Source of the DNA: Acidobacteriota bacterium | GTDB taxonomy: Bacteria > Acidobacteriota > Terriglobia > Terriglobales > Acidobacteriaceae | DNA length: 50,528 nucleotides | Assembly (NCBI GenBank): GCA_021846985.1 | Contig: JAJZVX010000026.1 | Span: forward strand, 1-50,528 | Reading direction: 5' to 3' | Shown here: one piece after another, positions 27,873-35,132 of the stretch | Position numbering within the stretch: position 1 is the stretch's first letter | Layout of the letters: each line of letters starts with the position of its first letter | Program-made: the position numbers and the translations under genes | Notes under the pieces: model-generated | Seen by the model: only the letters and a program-made list of their open reading frames with translations | Database searches by the model: none | Told to the model about the DNA's origin: nothing

Positions 27873-27922
27873 ACAGCGATCTACTTCAGGAATTGCCCAC
27901 CGAACACGATTGTTTTTGGGAG

Positions 27923-28363
27923 TTACAGGAGCTTACCCGCGGCGAGGTCGCGGATCAAGGTGCGATCGGCGGCCAGAAAGTCGTAATTTTCCAGATCCTC
28001 AAGTTTGACCCAGCGGAGCTGCAGGAAGATGCGGTTCTCAAGCTCACCGGAGAACTCATAAACGGTGAAGAACTGCAGGTCGACGGCTCCGCCGTGGCGA
28101 TAGTTGTGACGGATGCGCGTGACACGGGGGCCGATGAGTGCATGGATGCCAAGTTCTTCCTCGAGTTCGCGGGCCAGGGCCTGTTCGGCGGTTTCGCCCG
28201 GTTCGATCTTGCCGCCTGGAAATTCCCATTGCAAAGCCATGGGCTGGTCGGCTCGACGTTGACAAATAAGGACTTCCCCACCGCGAACGATCAGTGCCGC
28301 CGCCACAAAACGAAGCGCGGGACCACGGGGCCGGATTTTGAAGTTCGCTGTTTCTTCATCCAC
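27923..28363 (-). CDS. Nudix hydrolase, MutT/8-oxo-dGTPase type
   Basis: This 146-residue protein has a complete Nudix box, GGKIEPGETAEQALARELEE followed by LG, about residues 50-72. Upstream VAAALIVRGGEVLICQRRADQPMALQWEFPG is the MutT pattern (ICQR, WEFPGGK). It would hydrolyse 8-oxo-dGTP or related nucleotides and so limit mutation. It is preceded by a 266-bp spacer holding the terminator of the gene upstream and followed at 50 bp by the frameshifted membrane gene. CTP or other nucleotide substrates are possible. Confidence 0.9.
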   Translation of the reverse strand: MDEETANFKIRPRGPALRFVAAALIVRGGEVLICQRRADQPMALQWEFPGGKIEPGETAEQALARELEEELGIHALIGPRVTRIRHNYRHGGAVDLQFFTVYEFSGELENRIFLQLRWVKLEDLENYDFLAADRTLIRDLAAGKLL

Positions 28364-28510
28364 ATTTCCAGTGTAAGCGCACCAGACGGGACGGGGCTTT
28401 ACGCCATGGGAAGAAGGAGGATCAACGGGCCCGGTCGTGGATGTCCTGCCCGACGCACGGAAGGGATGGCGCGCCTGCCGAGAACCAAACTGGTGATGGA
28501 GGCAATAGGG

Positions 28511-28541
28511 AAAAACCTCTGGAGAGGAGCCAGAGGTCTTT
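28511..28541 (-). terminator. Rho-independent terminator of the small basic protein gene
   Basis: On the minus strand the 8-bp stem ACCTCTGG/CCAGAGGT (plus-strand 28515-28522 and 28530-28537) has a 7-base loop and is followed by TTTTT. It lies about 90 bp after the stop of the gene at 28630-28866. The plus-strand side has only a short T run. Confidence 0.65.
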
Positions 28542-28629
28542 CTCTTGTATGTGGAGCCGCATCGGCGGCCAACCTTCAGAAACAGTAGTGCCGTTCTCTA
28601 ACGCGCAGATATATCTAACCGCGCGGCCG

Positions 28630-28866
28630 CTATTTTCCGGAAGTCTTAGCTTTTTTCTGTTCTGCCCAGCGGCGCTTAACGGCTTCTGCGATGCGCTGAC
28701 GCCCTTCCGGAGTTAGATTTCTCTTCTTCTTTCGGGCGGGTTTTCTGGCCGGCGCAGCCACGCCGGCTTTTGGGGCGCGGGCACGGCCACCAGCAAGCAG
28801 AGCGCGTGCCTGGTGTAGTTGAGCGATCTCGCGATCGATTTGAGCAAGGATATTGGAAACTCCCAC
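28630..28866 (-). CDS. Small basic protein, unknown function
   Basis: I start at GTG 28866 (78 residues) because AGGAGG lies 5 bases before it; the frame is open to 28890. Residues 1-25 (VSNILAQIDREIAQLHQARALL) form an amphipathic, coiled-coil-like helix. The middle is Ala/Pro/Lys-rich, and the end is a strongly basic helix LTPEGRQRIAEAVKRRWAEQKK. The GRxRIAEAxxRRWA pattern recurs in small nucleoid- or DNA-associated-looking proteins. The design (oligomerising N-terminus, basic C-terminus) suggests nucleic acid binding, but this is inference. It has its own terminator and a candidate promoter, so it is a monocistronic gene. Confidence 0.7.
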   Translation of the reverse strand: MGVSNILAQIDREIAQLHQARALLAGGRARAPKAGVAAPARKPARKKKRNLTPEGRQRIAEAVKRRWAEQKKAKTSGK

Positions 28867-29280
28867 GGTTCCTCCTGTAAAGTCGTTCAAAGTGGCGATA
28901 GTTCCGGCCGGTCAGGGTACAAAAGTGGGCGAGAGAAGCGCCACTTGTCCTGTGAAACACAATACGCAACTGTAGACTCTTTTACAAACAAAAAATGACT
29001 TGGATCGCCGTGGAAACGTGCATGGTAAAGCAGACTGTCTGCGTCCAAGAAGGCATGGGTTCCAGCGCGGAGAGAAGAACAGGGATAGGTCTCCCCGATC
29101 TGTCTCGTGCTGTTCAAGGTTCAAAAGTTGGCGTCAGGCGCATGAGTGCCGGCAAGGGATTCCTTCTACGGTAAGGAATGGGTGATCGTCTCTACGAGCT
29201 TTTGGCCATGCCGTGGAGGCGGCTGTCTTCCTGCGTATCCAGCGTGAAGCCGCTCTATGGGCTCAAATCGCTGTTATCCG
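28867..29280. other. Intergenic region
   Basis: This 414-bp stretch contains the leader and candidate promoter of the small basic protein (minus strand) and the downstream region of the APC transporter gene. Within the leader, 28923-28946 can form a hairpin (AAGTGG/CCACTT arms with CG extension). Frames such as 28887-29117 (minus) look spurious. Confidence 0.4.
28959..28987 (-). promoter_or_regulatory. Candidate sigma-70-type promoter for the small basic protein
   Basis: On the minus strand TTGTAA (plus 28982-28987) and TATTGT (plus 28959-28964) are separated by 17 bases. This would give a leader of about 85 nt ahead of the GTG at 28866. It is a motif match only. Confidence 0.35.
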
Positions 29281-31647
29281 TCAGCGAGTGGGAGGCGGGG
29301 ATGCTGGCGGCTGGCCAGGGACGGAAGGACCGGGGTGCATGGCGGGGAGGTTAGGGCCTCCTAGCTGCATGGAGGAGGATTCAGCCGCGCGATAGTTGCG
29401 CAGGTTGCGCAGAATTTCGTCCTTTTCGCGGGCATACTGTCCGGCGAGGCGGGTCAGAGCATAGGTGATGATGTCGCTGTGATGAAGGTCCTGCATCGAA
29501 GGATCGCGGCGCATATTGAGCCAGAGACGATGAACAAGCTGAACATCATCGGCGCTTAGCGCGGGGCTGTGCGGCCCGATGTAGAAGACCTTGGCCTCCC
29601 CGTTGGGCAGGATGACAAAGAAATTGAACTGGCGCTTGGGTTCGGGCAGGGCCTCCCAGGCCTGCCCCAGATGGAAGGCTTGTTCCTCGGCGGTCATGGC
29701 GTTGGAGACCCCTGAAACAACCGATTCGATCTCGAGGGAATTGGCGCACTGCGCCAGTGCGGCGAAGACGTCGCCGGCGGGAACCACGAGCAGGGATACT
29801 TTCTTGCCAAAGCTTTCGGCGATGGAGATCGCCTTGGTGAAGATCATTTGCTCGTGATCGCTGAAGCTTTGTTGATCGGCGCTCAGATATTCTGGTCCGC
29901 CCACGCCCATCATGCGCACGCTGGTCACAAGCACATCCTTGTCCTCGGTATGGGTGTGCGAAAGGGTCCACTTCAGCGCGTAAGGATTGTTCGCGTCCCG
30001 CATGGTGACCAGAATGCCACCGGGCCGGATGGCGAGGGACTCGCGGCTGATGGTGTCCTGGTGCTCAAGTTGGAAGTAGTCCTTCATCTGATGCGCCGTC
30101 AGCGCGTGCTTGCGCAGGTTGATGCGCTCGGAAATGGTGAAGATCACAAAGAAAGCGCCCGCAAAAGCCACTCCGCTCACCGTGGCCACTGACTTGGTGA
30201 AGAGATTGACCACTGCGGTGGAGAACAGGACCAGGAACACCGAAAGCAGGCCGATGGGGATCTCGGTTTTGCCTATATGGAAGTTGGGCGGAACCTTCCA
30301 GCCGCGCTCGCCGTGGTATTTGAAGCGCAGAACCAGGATGGCCATGTTGTTAAATGTGAACGACCAGATGACGCCGAAGGCGTAAGCCTCGCCCAGCATA
30401 ATCACATTGCCGCCGCTGGCGATGATCGTGAACATCTGCAGGACAAAAACAAGGTTGACGATGCGGTAGCTGGTGCCGTACTTGGAATGGGGCTTGCGGA
30501 ACCAGTCCGTGAGCACCCCATCTTCGGCTACGCGCATCAGCACGCCCGTTGAACCCACGATCGAAGTGTTGATGCCGCCCGAGAGAATGAGAAAGCCAAC
30601 CAGAACCACGAAGATGCGGAAGGCGATGCGCCAAAACAGCGGGCCCGCCATGTACATGGCAAGGCCGGCAATCAGGTTGTCCTGGTAGATATGGGTGCGC
30701 GGGCCGGTGGGGATGAGCATGGAGGCCAGCAGGGTAGCCCCGCCGGTAAAAACGAGGCTATAGATGGCGATGACGATGGCCGCGCGCTTGAGGTTCTTGA
30801 GCTTGGGATGCTGAATCTCGCGATTTACTTGCGCCAGGGTCTCCTCGCCGCTCATGGCCAGAATGGAGTGACCGAAGGCCATGAGAATGCCGAAAAGCCC
30901 GAACAGGGGCACCAGCGGCGTCTTGCGGAGGAAGCCCATCGCATCGCTGCTGAAGTGAAGGTTGGAGGGGATGGGCGCGGGAGGCAGGTGCGCTCCGCGA
31001 ATCACAACCGAGTAGACGCCCCAGACCATCAGAATGACCACCATCACCGTGGTGATCTGCATAACCCGCATGGCCTTGCCGCTCGATTCTTCGATGCCCT
31101 TGATGTTCTCCCACCAGTAGTAGATGGTCATGGCGGCGGCAAACAGCGCCGAAGTGGAGTTCATGTGGAACTGCAAGGCGTGCCCGTGCGCGTCCATCAG
31201 TGCCGGCGGCAGCCAGTGGCTTTGGGCTGCAACCACCAACAGTTCGTTCATCAGCCCGGTGATGTACTGCCCGGCAGAGACGCCGGAGATCGGGCCTGTC
31301 AGAATGTAATCGAACATCAGGGCAGAGACGCTCAGCTTGGCAAAGCCGCCCCCCAGGGCCTCTTTCACCACCCGGTAGACGCCGCCGCGGGTAAACATGG
31401 AGCAGCTTTCCACGTAAACGGCGCGTACCGCGAAGCTGAACAGCATGATGCCGAGAATGAACCATGGCGCAGAGGCGCCCACCGCCTGCTCGGCAATGCC
31501 GCCGGCGTAAAATGCGGATGATCCCAGATCGTTCAGAACAATGGCCGCCGCTCGCCAGAAGGAGATGAAGGTGAGCATCACCGAGGATGCCACGATCAGC
31601 CGTACGCGGTCGGAGGGTGGGGCAGCGGTCGTTCGGGTAGATGCCAT
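29281..31647 (-). CDS. APC-family permease with C-terminal soluble domain
   Basis: The 788-residue protein has about 12 membrane segments in the first 500 residues, with APC-superfamily features (VYVESCSMFTRGGVYRVVKE near helix 2-3, FGHSILAMSGEETLAQVNRE near 275). It then has about 260 soluble residues. The tail contains alternating strand/helix segments (GGILVTMRDANNPYALKWTL, KDVLVTSVRMMG, VSLLVVPAGDVFAALAQCA), like a universal-stress-type alpha/beta domain, and ends in a Pro-rich stretch. Transport of amino acids or related compounds is likely, with the tail perhaps regulatory. A 12-bp hairpin lies 36 bp upstream of the start, between this gene and the small membrane protein gene. Confidence 0.82.
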   Translation of the reverse strand: MASTRTTAAPPSDRVRLIVASSVMLTFISFWRAAAIVLNDLGSSAFYAGGIAEQAVGASAPWFILGIMLFSFAVRAVYVESCSMFTRGGVYRVVKEALGGGFAKLSVSALMFDYILTGPISGVSAGQYITGLMNELLVVAAQSHWLPPALMDAHGHALQFHMNSTSALFAAAMTIYYWWENIKGIEESSGKAMRVMQITTVMVVILMVWGVYSVVIRGAHLPPAPIPSNLHFSSDAMGFLRKTPLVPLFGLFGILMAFGHSILAMSGEETLAQVNREIQHPKLKNLKRAAIVIAIYSLVFTGGATLLASMLIPTGPRTHIYQDNLIAGLAMYMAGPLFWRIAFRIFVVLVGFLILSGGINTSIVGSTGVLMRVAEDGVLTDWFRKPHSKYGTSYRIVNLVFVLQMFTIIASGGNVIMLGEAYAFGVIWSFTFNNMAILVLRFKYHGERGWKVPPNFHIGKTEIPIGLLSVFLVLFSTAVVNLFTKSVATVSGVAFAGAFFVIFTISERINLRKHALTAHQMKDYFQLEHQDTISRESLAIRPGGILVTMRDANNPYALKWTLSHTHTEDKDVLVTSVRMMGVGGPEYLSADQQSFSDHEQMIFTKAISIAESFGKKVSLLVVPAGDVFAALAQCANSLEIESVVSGVSNAMTAEEQAFHLGQAWEALPEPKRQFNFFVILPNGEAKVFYIGPHSPALSADDVQLVHRLWLNMRRDPSMQDLHHSDIITYALTRLAGQYAREKDEILRNLRNYRAAESSSMQLGGPNLPAMHPGPSVPGQPPASPPPTR

Positions 31648-31682
31648 TGCTCGATTGTCTGTGCGCTTGCCGCCTGGTGAAG

Positions 31683-31717
31683 TCAGCGAGGGCGACGGCC
31701 CCCGCCGCCCTCGCTGA
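31683..31717. other. Strong 12-bp hairpin between small membrane protein and permease genes
   Basis: TCAGCGAGGGCG (31683-31694) pairs perfectly with CGCCCTCGCTGA (31706-31717) around an 11-base loop. No T run follows on either strand, so it is not a classical terminator. It could stabilise or separate transcripts of the two flanking minus-strand genes. Confidence 0.45.
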
Positions 31718-31791
31718 GTGTATTGCCGAATGAAAGTCCTGTCAATCTAAAGAGTGATTGCAACTTTGCTTGGCGCGCAAGGAGCTTGAAA

Positions 31792-31926
31792 TCAGTCTTT
31801 TCCGAAAAGCTCTCCGGCGTCTTCTATGAAGCTGATAATCACCACCACTGCCGACCCGGCCAGGCCGAGGAAGAACATCACCTCAAATAAGCGCATGGCA
31901 AAAACCGCAAATCCCATATCGATCAT
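31792..31926 (-). CDS. Small single-span membrane protein (44 residues)
   Basis: From ATG 31926 the product is 44 residues: MIDMGFAVFAMRLFEVMFF, then LGLAGSAVVVIISFIED, ending in a charged GELFGKD. It has one long hydrophobic helix with a GxxGS-type small-residue patch suited to helix packing. A longer frame exists (to 32040), but its extra part overlaps the lnt region and looks non-coding. The gene lies 144 bp upstream of the permease on the same strand, so it could be an accessory peptide of that transporter. This is inference from position only. Confidence 0.55.
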   Translation of the reverse strand: MIDMGFAVFAMRLFEVMFFLGLAGSAVVVIISFIEDAGELFGKD

Positions 31927-32106
31927 TGTAGCGTGGCTTTTGGCAGGGCGCTGCCGCTTTTGGATAAATCGCCGGGAAGATACCGGGCATGCCCCCTTGC
32001 CCGGCTCGATGGACCGCCCCTCTTCGACACGCCGCGTCAACCGCCCTGCCCCATGGGTCGCGCGCCGCCGCGCCGCCCGGCTCCGTGCGATACACTCTCC
32101 CCCAGG

Positions 32107-33750
32107 ATGCAGGATCGACGCTGGATGCCGTGGGCTGCTGCGTGCCTTTCTGCGGCGGCTCTGGAGTTGCCCTTTCCGCTGGCTGGCCCCATGCCGCCCT
32201 GGCGCAGCGCCTTTGCGTGGCTGGGCCTGGTTCCGCTGCTGTGGGCCATTTTGCGGCCGGTAAGCATCGCGCCCCGGCGCCCGCTGCGGCGCGCCTTTCT
32301 GTTGGCGTATCTGTGCGGGGTGTTGTGGTACGTGGGCAACTGCTACTGGGTGCGCGACACCATGATGCGCTACGGCGACATGCCGCCCATGGCGCCCACG
32401 CTGCTGTTGCTGGGTTACAGCATGGTGCTGGGGCTCTACTTCGGCCTCTTTGGGCTGGGCATCATGCTGGTGCGCCGGACAACCGGCAAGACGGAACTGG
32501 CCTTGGCGTTTGCGCCCATCCTGTGGGCTGCGCTGGAGTTAGCCGCGGCGCGCATCACCAGCGTGCCCTGGGACCAGCTTGGTTATTCGCAGGTCGATAA
32601 CGCGCTGGTGAACCAGCTTGCTCCGTGGACCGGCGTATACGGCATCAGCTTTTTGCTGGTGGTCGTGAATGCGCTGCTGGCAGGCGGGCTGGTGCTGAGC
32701 GAAGGCAGAATGCGTTGGACAGGCGCGGCCGCGGGCGGCGTTCTGGCGGCGGCCGGCGCGGCTGGGATCTTCGTGGCGCCGCCGAAACCGGCGACCGCGG
32801 CCACCGCGGTACTGGTGCAGCCCAACCTCGATGTGGGCGGCCAGAACAACTGGGCGGGAGCGCAGTGGGACCGGCACATGGCGGAGTTCGCAAAGCTGGC
32901 CGGTGAAGACTGCAAATCCTACATTGCGGGGATTCCGCAAACGCAAGCGCCCGTGCGGGAAATGGCATGTCCGCCCCATGCGGCGCATCCCGATCTGGTG
33001 GCGTGGCCGGAATCGCCGGCGCCCTTTTTCGACCAGGATCCGCGCTTCCGCGACGCGATGACGGTGCTGGCCCGGCAGGTTCAGGCGCCGCTGGTGGTGG
33101 GTAGCCTGGGCATGGATTACTCCCTGGAAGACAGGGACTGGCGCGATTACAACTCTGCGCTGGTCATCGGAGCCGACGGCCAGCGCGTCGGCCGCTACGA
33201 CAAAATTCACCTTGTTCCTTTTGGCGAGTACGTTCCCTTCAAGCGGCTGATCTTCTTCGCCCGCAAGCTCACCGGGCGGGTGAGCGAGTTTTCGCGCGGC
33301 CGTGAGCGGAAGGTCTTCCGGCTGAATGGGCACCGCTACGGCGTGTTTATTTGCTACGAAGCGGTCTTTGCAGATGAGGTGCGACAGTTTGCGCAGTTGG
33401 GCGCCGAAGTGTTGGTTAACATCTCCGACGACGGCTGGTACGGCGATACCAGCGCGCCCTGGCAGCACCTGAACATGGCGCGCATGCGGGCCATCGAAAA
33501 CCGGCGGTGGATTCTGCGCGATACCAATAACGGAGTGACCGCGGTCATTGATCCCTACGGGCGCGTGCGGCAAAGCATTCCGCGGCACGCCGTCGACGCG
33601 CTGCCGGCCGAGTATGGCTTTTGCCGCGACGTGACGTTTTACTCCGAACACGGCGACGTGTTTGCGTGGCTGTGTGTTGTCTTGAGTTTGGGGTTGGTCG
33701 GGTGGGCAGGGAGAAAGCTGCTGGTTACAATAAGTAACCAAGTAGGTTAA
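32107..33750 (+). CDS. lnt: Apolipoprotein N-acyltransferase
   Basis: Lnt adds the third acyl chain to the N-terminal cysteine of lipoproteins at the inner membrane. I start at ATG 32107 (547 residues, MQDRRWMPWAAA); the frame is open to 31933 but the upstream part is not family-like. Six or so membrane segments occupy residues 1-230. The nitrilase-like domain carries the triad Glu302 (AWPESPAPF), Lys366 (YDKIHLVPFGEYVPF) and Cys416 (FICYEAVF), with DDGWYGDTSAPWQH near 440. A last membrane span closes the protein. Its final codons contain the putative operator and promoter of the following mqsRA pair; mqsR starts 7 bp after the stop. Confidence 0.95.
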   Translation: MQDRRWMPWAAACLSAAALELPFPLAGPMPPWRSAFAWLGLVPLLWAILRPVSIAPRRPLRRAFLLAYLCGVLWYVGNCYWVRDTMMRYGDMPPMAPTLLLLGYSMVLGLYFGLFGLGIMLVRRTTGKTELALAFAPILWAALELAAARITSVPWDQLGYSQVDNALVNQLAPWTGVYGISFLLVVVNALLAGGLVLSEGRMRWTGAAAGGVLAAAGAAGIFVAPPKPATAATAVLVQPNLDVGGQNNWAGAQWDRHMAEFAKLAGEDCKSYIAGIPQTQAPVREMACPPHAAHPDLVAWPESPAPFFDQDPRFRDAMTVLARQVQAPLVVGSLGMDYSLEDRDWRDYNSALVIGADGQRVGRYDKIHLVPFGEYVPFKRLIFFARKLTGRVSEFSRGRERKVFRLNGHRYGVFICYEAVFADEVRQFAQLGAEVLVNISDDGWYGDTSAPWQHLNMARMRAIENRRWILRDTNNGVTAVIDPYGRVRQSIPRHAVDALPAEYGFCRDVTFYSEHGDVFAWLCVVLSLGLVGWAGRKLLVTISNQVG

Positions 33751-33753
33751 TAT
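33725..33753 (+). promoter_or_regulatory. Candidate promoter of mqsRA inside the end of lnt
   Basis: TTACAA (33725-33730), a 17-base spacer and TAATAT (33748-33753) match the sigma-70 pattern. The -10 overlaps the lnt stop codon. A start near 33758-33760 would give a leaderless or nearly leaderless toxin message. Confidence 0.45.
33736..33748 (+). promoter_or_regulatory. Candidate MqsA operator palindrome
   Basis: AACCA-AGT-AGGTT differs by one base from the AACCT-N3-AGGTT palindrome bound by E. coli MqsA. It lies between the candidate -35 and -10 elements and 9 bp before the mqsR start codon. Binding would block transcription, as in the E. coli system. A second inverted repeat, GGTTAC-N5-GTAACC (33723-33739), overlaps it. 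Confidence 0.55.
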
Positions 33754-33757
33754 AGCC

Positions 33758-34048
33758 GTGGAGAAACGGACTCCGCACTACTCCTTGTTGCGCGTCAAGA
33801 CACGGATCGAGGCAGGAAAGGTGCGCAACGCACACGGCGCGTGCCACCGCCTCCTCTCTCGGCTTCGACTTCAAGGGATGGTAGCAGTGGTCGCTTCATT
33901 GACCATGAAGGATTTCTACAAATCGATGACCACACATGCCGATCACCGGATATGGCAGGACGTTTACCGTGCACAGACCGGCGCCGGCGCCATATACGTC
34001 AAGTTGACCGTCCTCGACGAGGTGTTGATCCTCTCGTTCAAGGAGTGA
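33758..34048 (+). CDS. mqsR: MqsR-family toxin, with an internal out-of-frame segment
   Basis: MqsR is an mRNA interferase. The GTG at 33758 gives 96 residues. The N-terminus MEKRTPHYSLLRVK and the last 55 residues (DFYKSMTTHADHRIWQDVYR, YVKLTVLDEVLILSFKE) match MqsR closely. The residues equivalent to the E. coli catalytic Lys56, Gln68 and Tyr81 are present (Lys55, Gln67, Tyr80). In between, residues about 28-39 (CHRLLSRLRLQG) do not fit, while the +1 frame over the same bases gives ATASSLGFDFKG, the expected family sequence. Two compensating single-base changes (near 33842 and 33877) explain this. The stop overlaps the first possible antitoxin start by 1 bp. Confidence 0.85.
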   Translation: MEKRTPHYSLLRVKTRIEAGKVRNAHGACHRLLSRLRLQGMVAVVASLTMKDFYKSMTTHADHRIWQDVYRAQTGAGAIYVKLTVLDEVLILSFKE

Positions 34049-34053
34049 TGGCC

Positions 34054-34452
34054 ATGAAATGTCCTGTTTGCGGCGCGGCCGAACTGGTCCACGACACCCG
34101 TGAAATCCCCTATCGTTACAAGGGCAAGACCACCATGTTGACGACAACGGGCGACTTTTGCCCCGCTTGCGGCGAATCCATTCACGACGCGGAGGATTCC
34201 GAGCGGGTGATGCGCAAGATGCGGGCTTTTTCCAAACAGGTCAATGCCGCCATTGTCGACCCGGCTTTTATTGTCAAGGTGCGCAAGAAGCTGGCGCTCG
34301 ATCAGCGCGAGGCTTCCGAGATTTTCGGCGGAGGCGTTAATGCGTTTTCACGCTACGAGAATGGCAAGACCAAGCCTCCGCTGGCGCTGGTGAAGCTGCT
34401 CAAGGTGCTTGATCGGCATCCCGATCTGCTGGATGAGATTAGGGCGGCGTAA
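34054..34452 (+). CDS. mqsA: MqsA antitoxin / autorepressor
   Basis: I choose ATG 34054 (132 residues, MKCPVCGAAE) because AGGAG at 34041-34045 is then 8 bases upstream and the length equals E. coli MqsA; an ATG at 34048 is also possible. The N-terminal zinc domain has CPVC and CPAC pairs. The C-terminal HTH domain carries IVKVRKKLALDQREASEIFG and GGGVNAFSRYENGK, including the Asn and Arg that read the operator in E. coli MqsA. It neutralises MqsR through the N-terminal domain and represses the operon. The matching palindrome upstream of mqsR supports autoregulation. Confidence 0.93.
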   Translation: MKCPVCGAAELVHDTREIPYRYKGKTTMLTTTGDFCPACGESIHDAEDSERVMRKMRAFSKQVNAAIVDPAFIVKVRKKLALDQREASEIFGGGVNAFSRYENGKTKPPLALVKLLKVLDRHPDLLDEIRAA

Positions 34453-34516
34453 AATTGGCGATCGCGCGGAGTGATCCAGAAATGAGGAATCAAGGTCCGC
34501 TCGATTCTAGAGGAAG

Positions 34517-34957
34517 ATGATTGATCTCATTCCTAATCCAGGTGTGCTCCCCACAGAGGCAGCGCCGCGCGATGGGCAGGAAATATTTCTTAGAGTTGAC
34601 GGATTACCGCCATACAGAGATCTGCACGCGTCAATCCGAAATCCGAGGCATCGACATTACGCGCGATTTGTTGCGCTGCGCCATGCCGCGACAAAAGCGA
34701 TGAACGGTCGCGCTTGTTCATGTGGAGCGATCGCCCTATCATTCACTGCCCATGTATCCAACTTCGACAAGAACAAAAAGTTGAATGATTACTTGGGAGG
34801 CGTTATGGATACGCTCGACGGAAGTCACGGCGAATATTTTACGTACCTCCCTGTCTGTTTTCAGGATGACTGCCAAGTGATTTCGGCTCGATGCAAGGTC
34901 ATTGATTCCCAAGAACCATATGATGAAGCGGCTATTCGTTTCGGCTCCAACGAATGA
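34517..34957 (+). CDS. Divergent RusA-like Holliday junction resolvase domain protein
   Basis: This 146-residue protein follows a good GAGGAAG. Its second half resembles the RusA pattern: KKLNDYLGGVMDTLDGS (compare the D-x-DN...K...DAL...G block) and CFQDDCQVISARCKVI (compare the DD-QV block with a following Lys). RusA enzymes are small, usually phage- or element-borne resolvases. Some catalytic acids are shifted (LND instead of DxDN), so activity is uncertain. Codon use and base composition look less GC-rich than in lnt or prfB, suggesting transfer with the adjacent mqsRA pair. A role unrelated to DNA resolution cannot be excluded. Confidence 0.5.
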   Translation: MIDLIPNPGVLPTEAAPRDGQEIFLRVDGLPPYRDLHASIRNPRHRHYARFVALRHAATKAMNGRACSCGAIALSFTAHVSNFDKNKKLNDYLGGVMDTLDGSHGEYFTYLPVCFQDDCQVISARCKVIDSQEPYDEAAIRFGSNE

Positions 34958-35132
34958 TGGTTTGCATGTGTTGGTCTTGCAATTCCGTGTGCACGCCGCC
35001 TCAGAGTTGAGATGCATTCACAGCGCGCCGAAGGCCGCTGAACCCGCCGCAGCCAGCGCGGTGATAATCTAGATCAGCAGGAAAAACGCAGCTTCACATT
35101 CCAACCCAAAGTCAGGTCAAAAAGAGCCAAGC

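Noticed and set aside
32539..33741. 400-codon minus-strand frame
   Set aside because: It is antisense to lnt, whose catalytic triad is intact.
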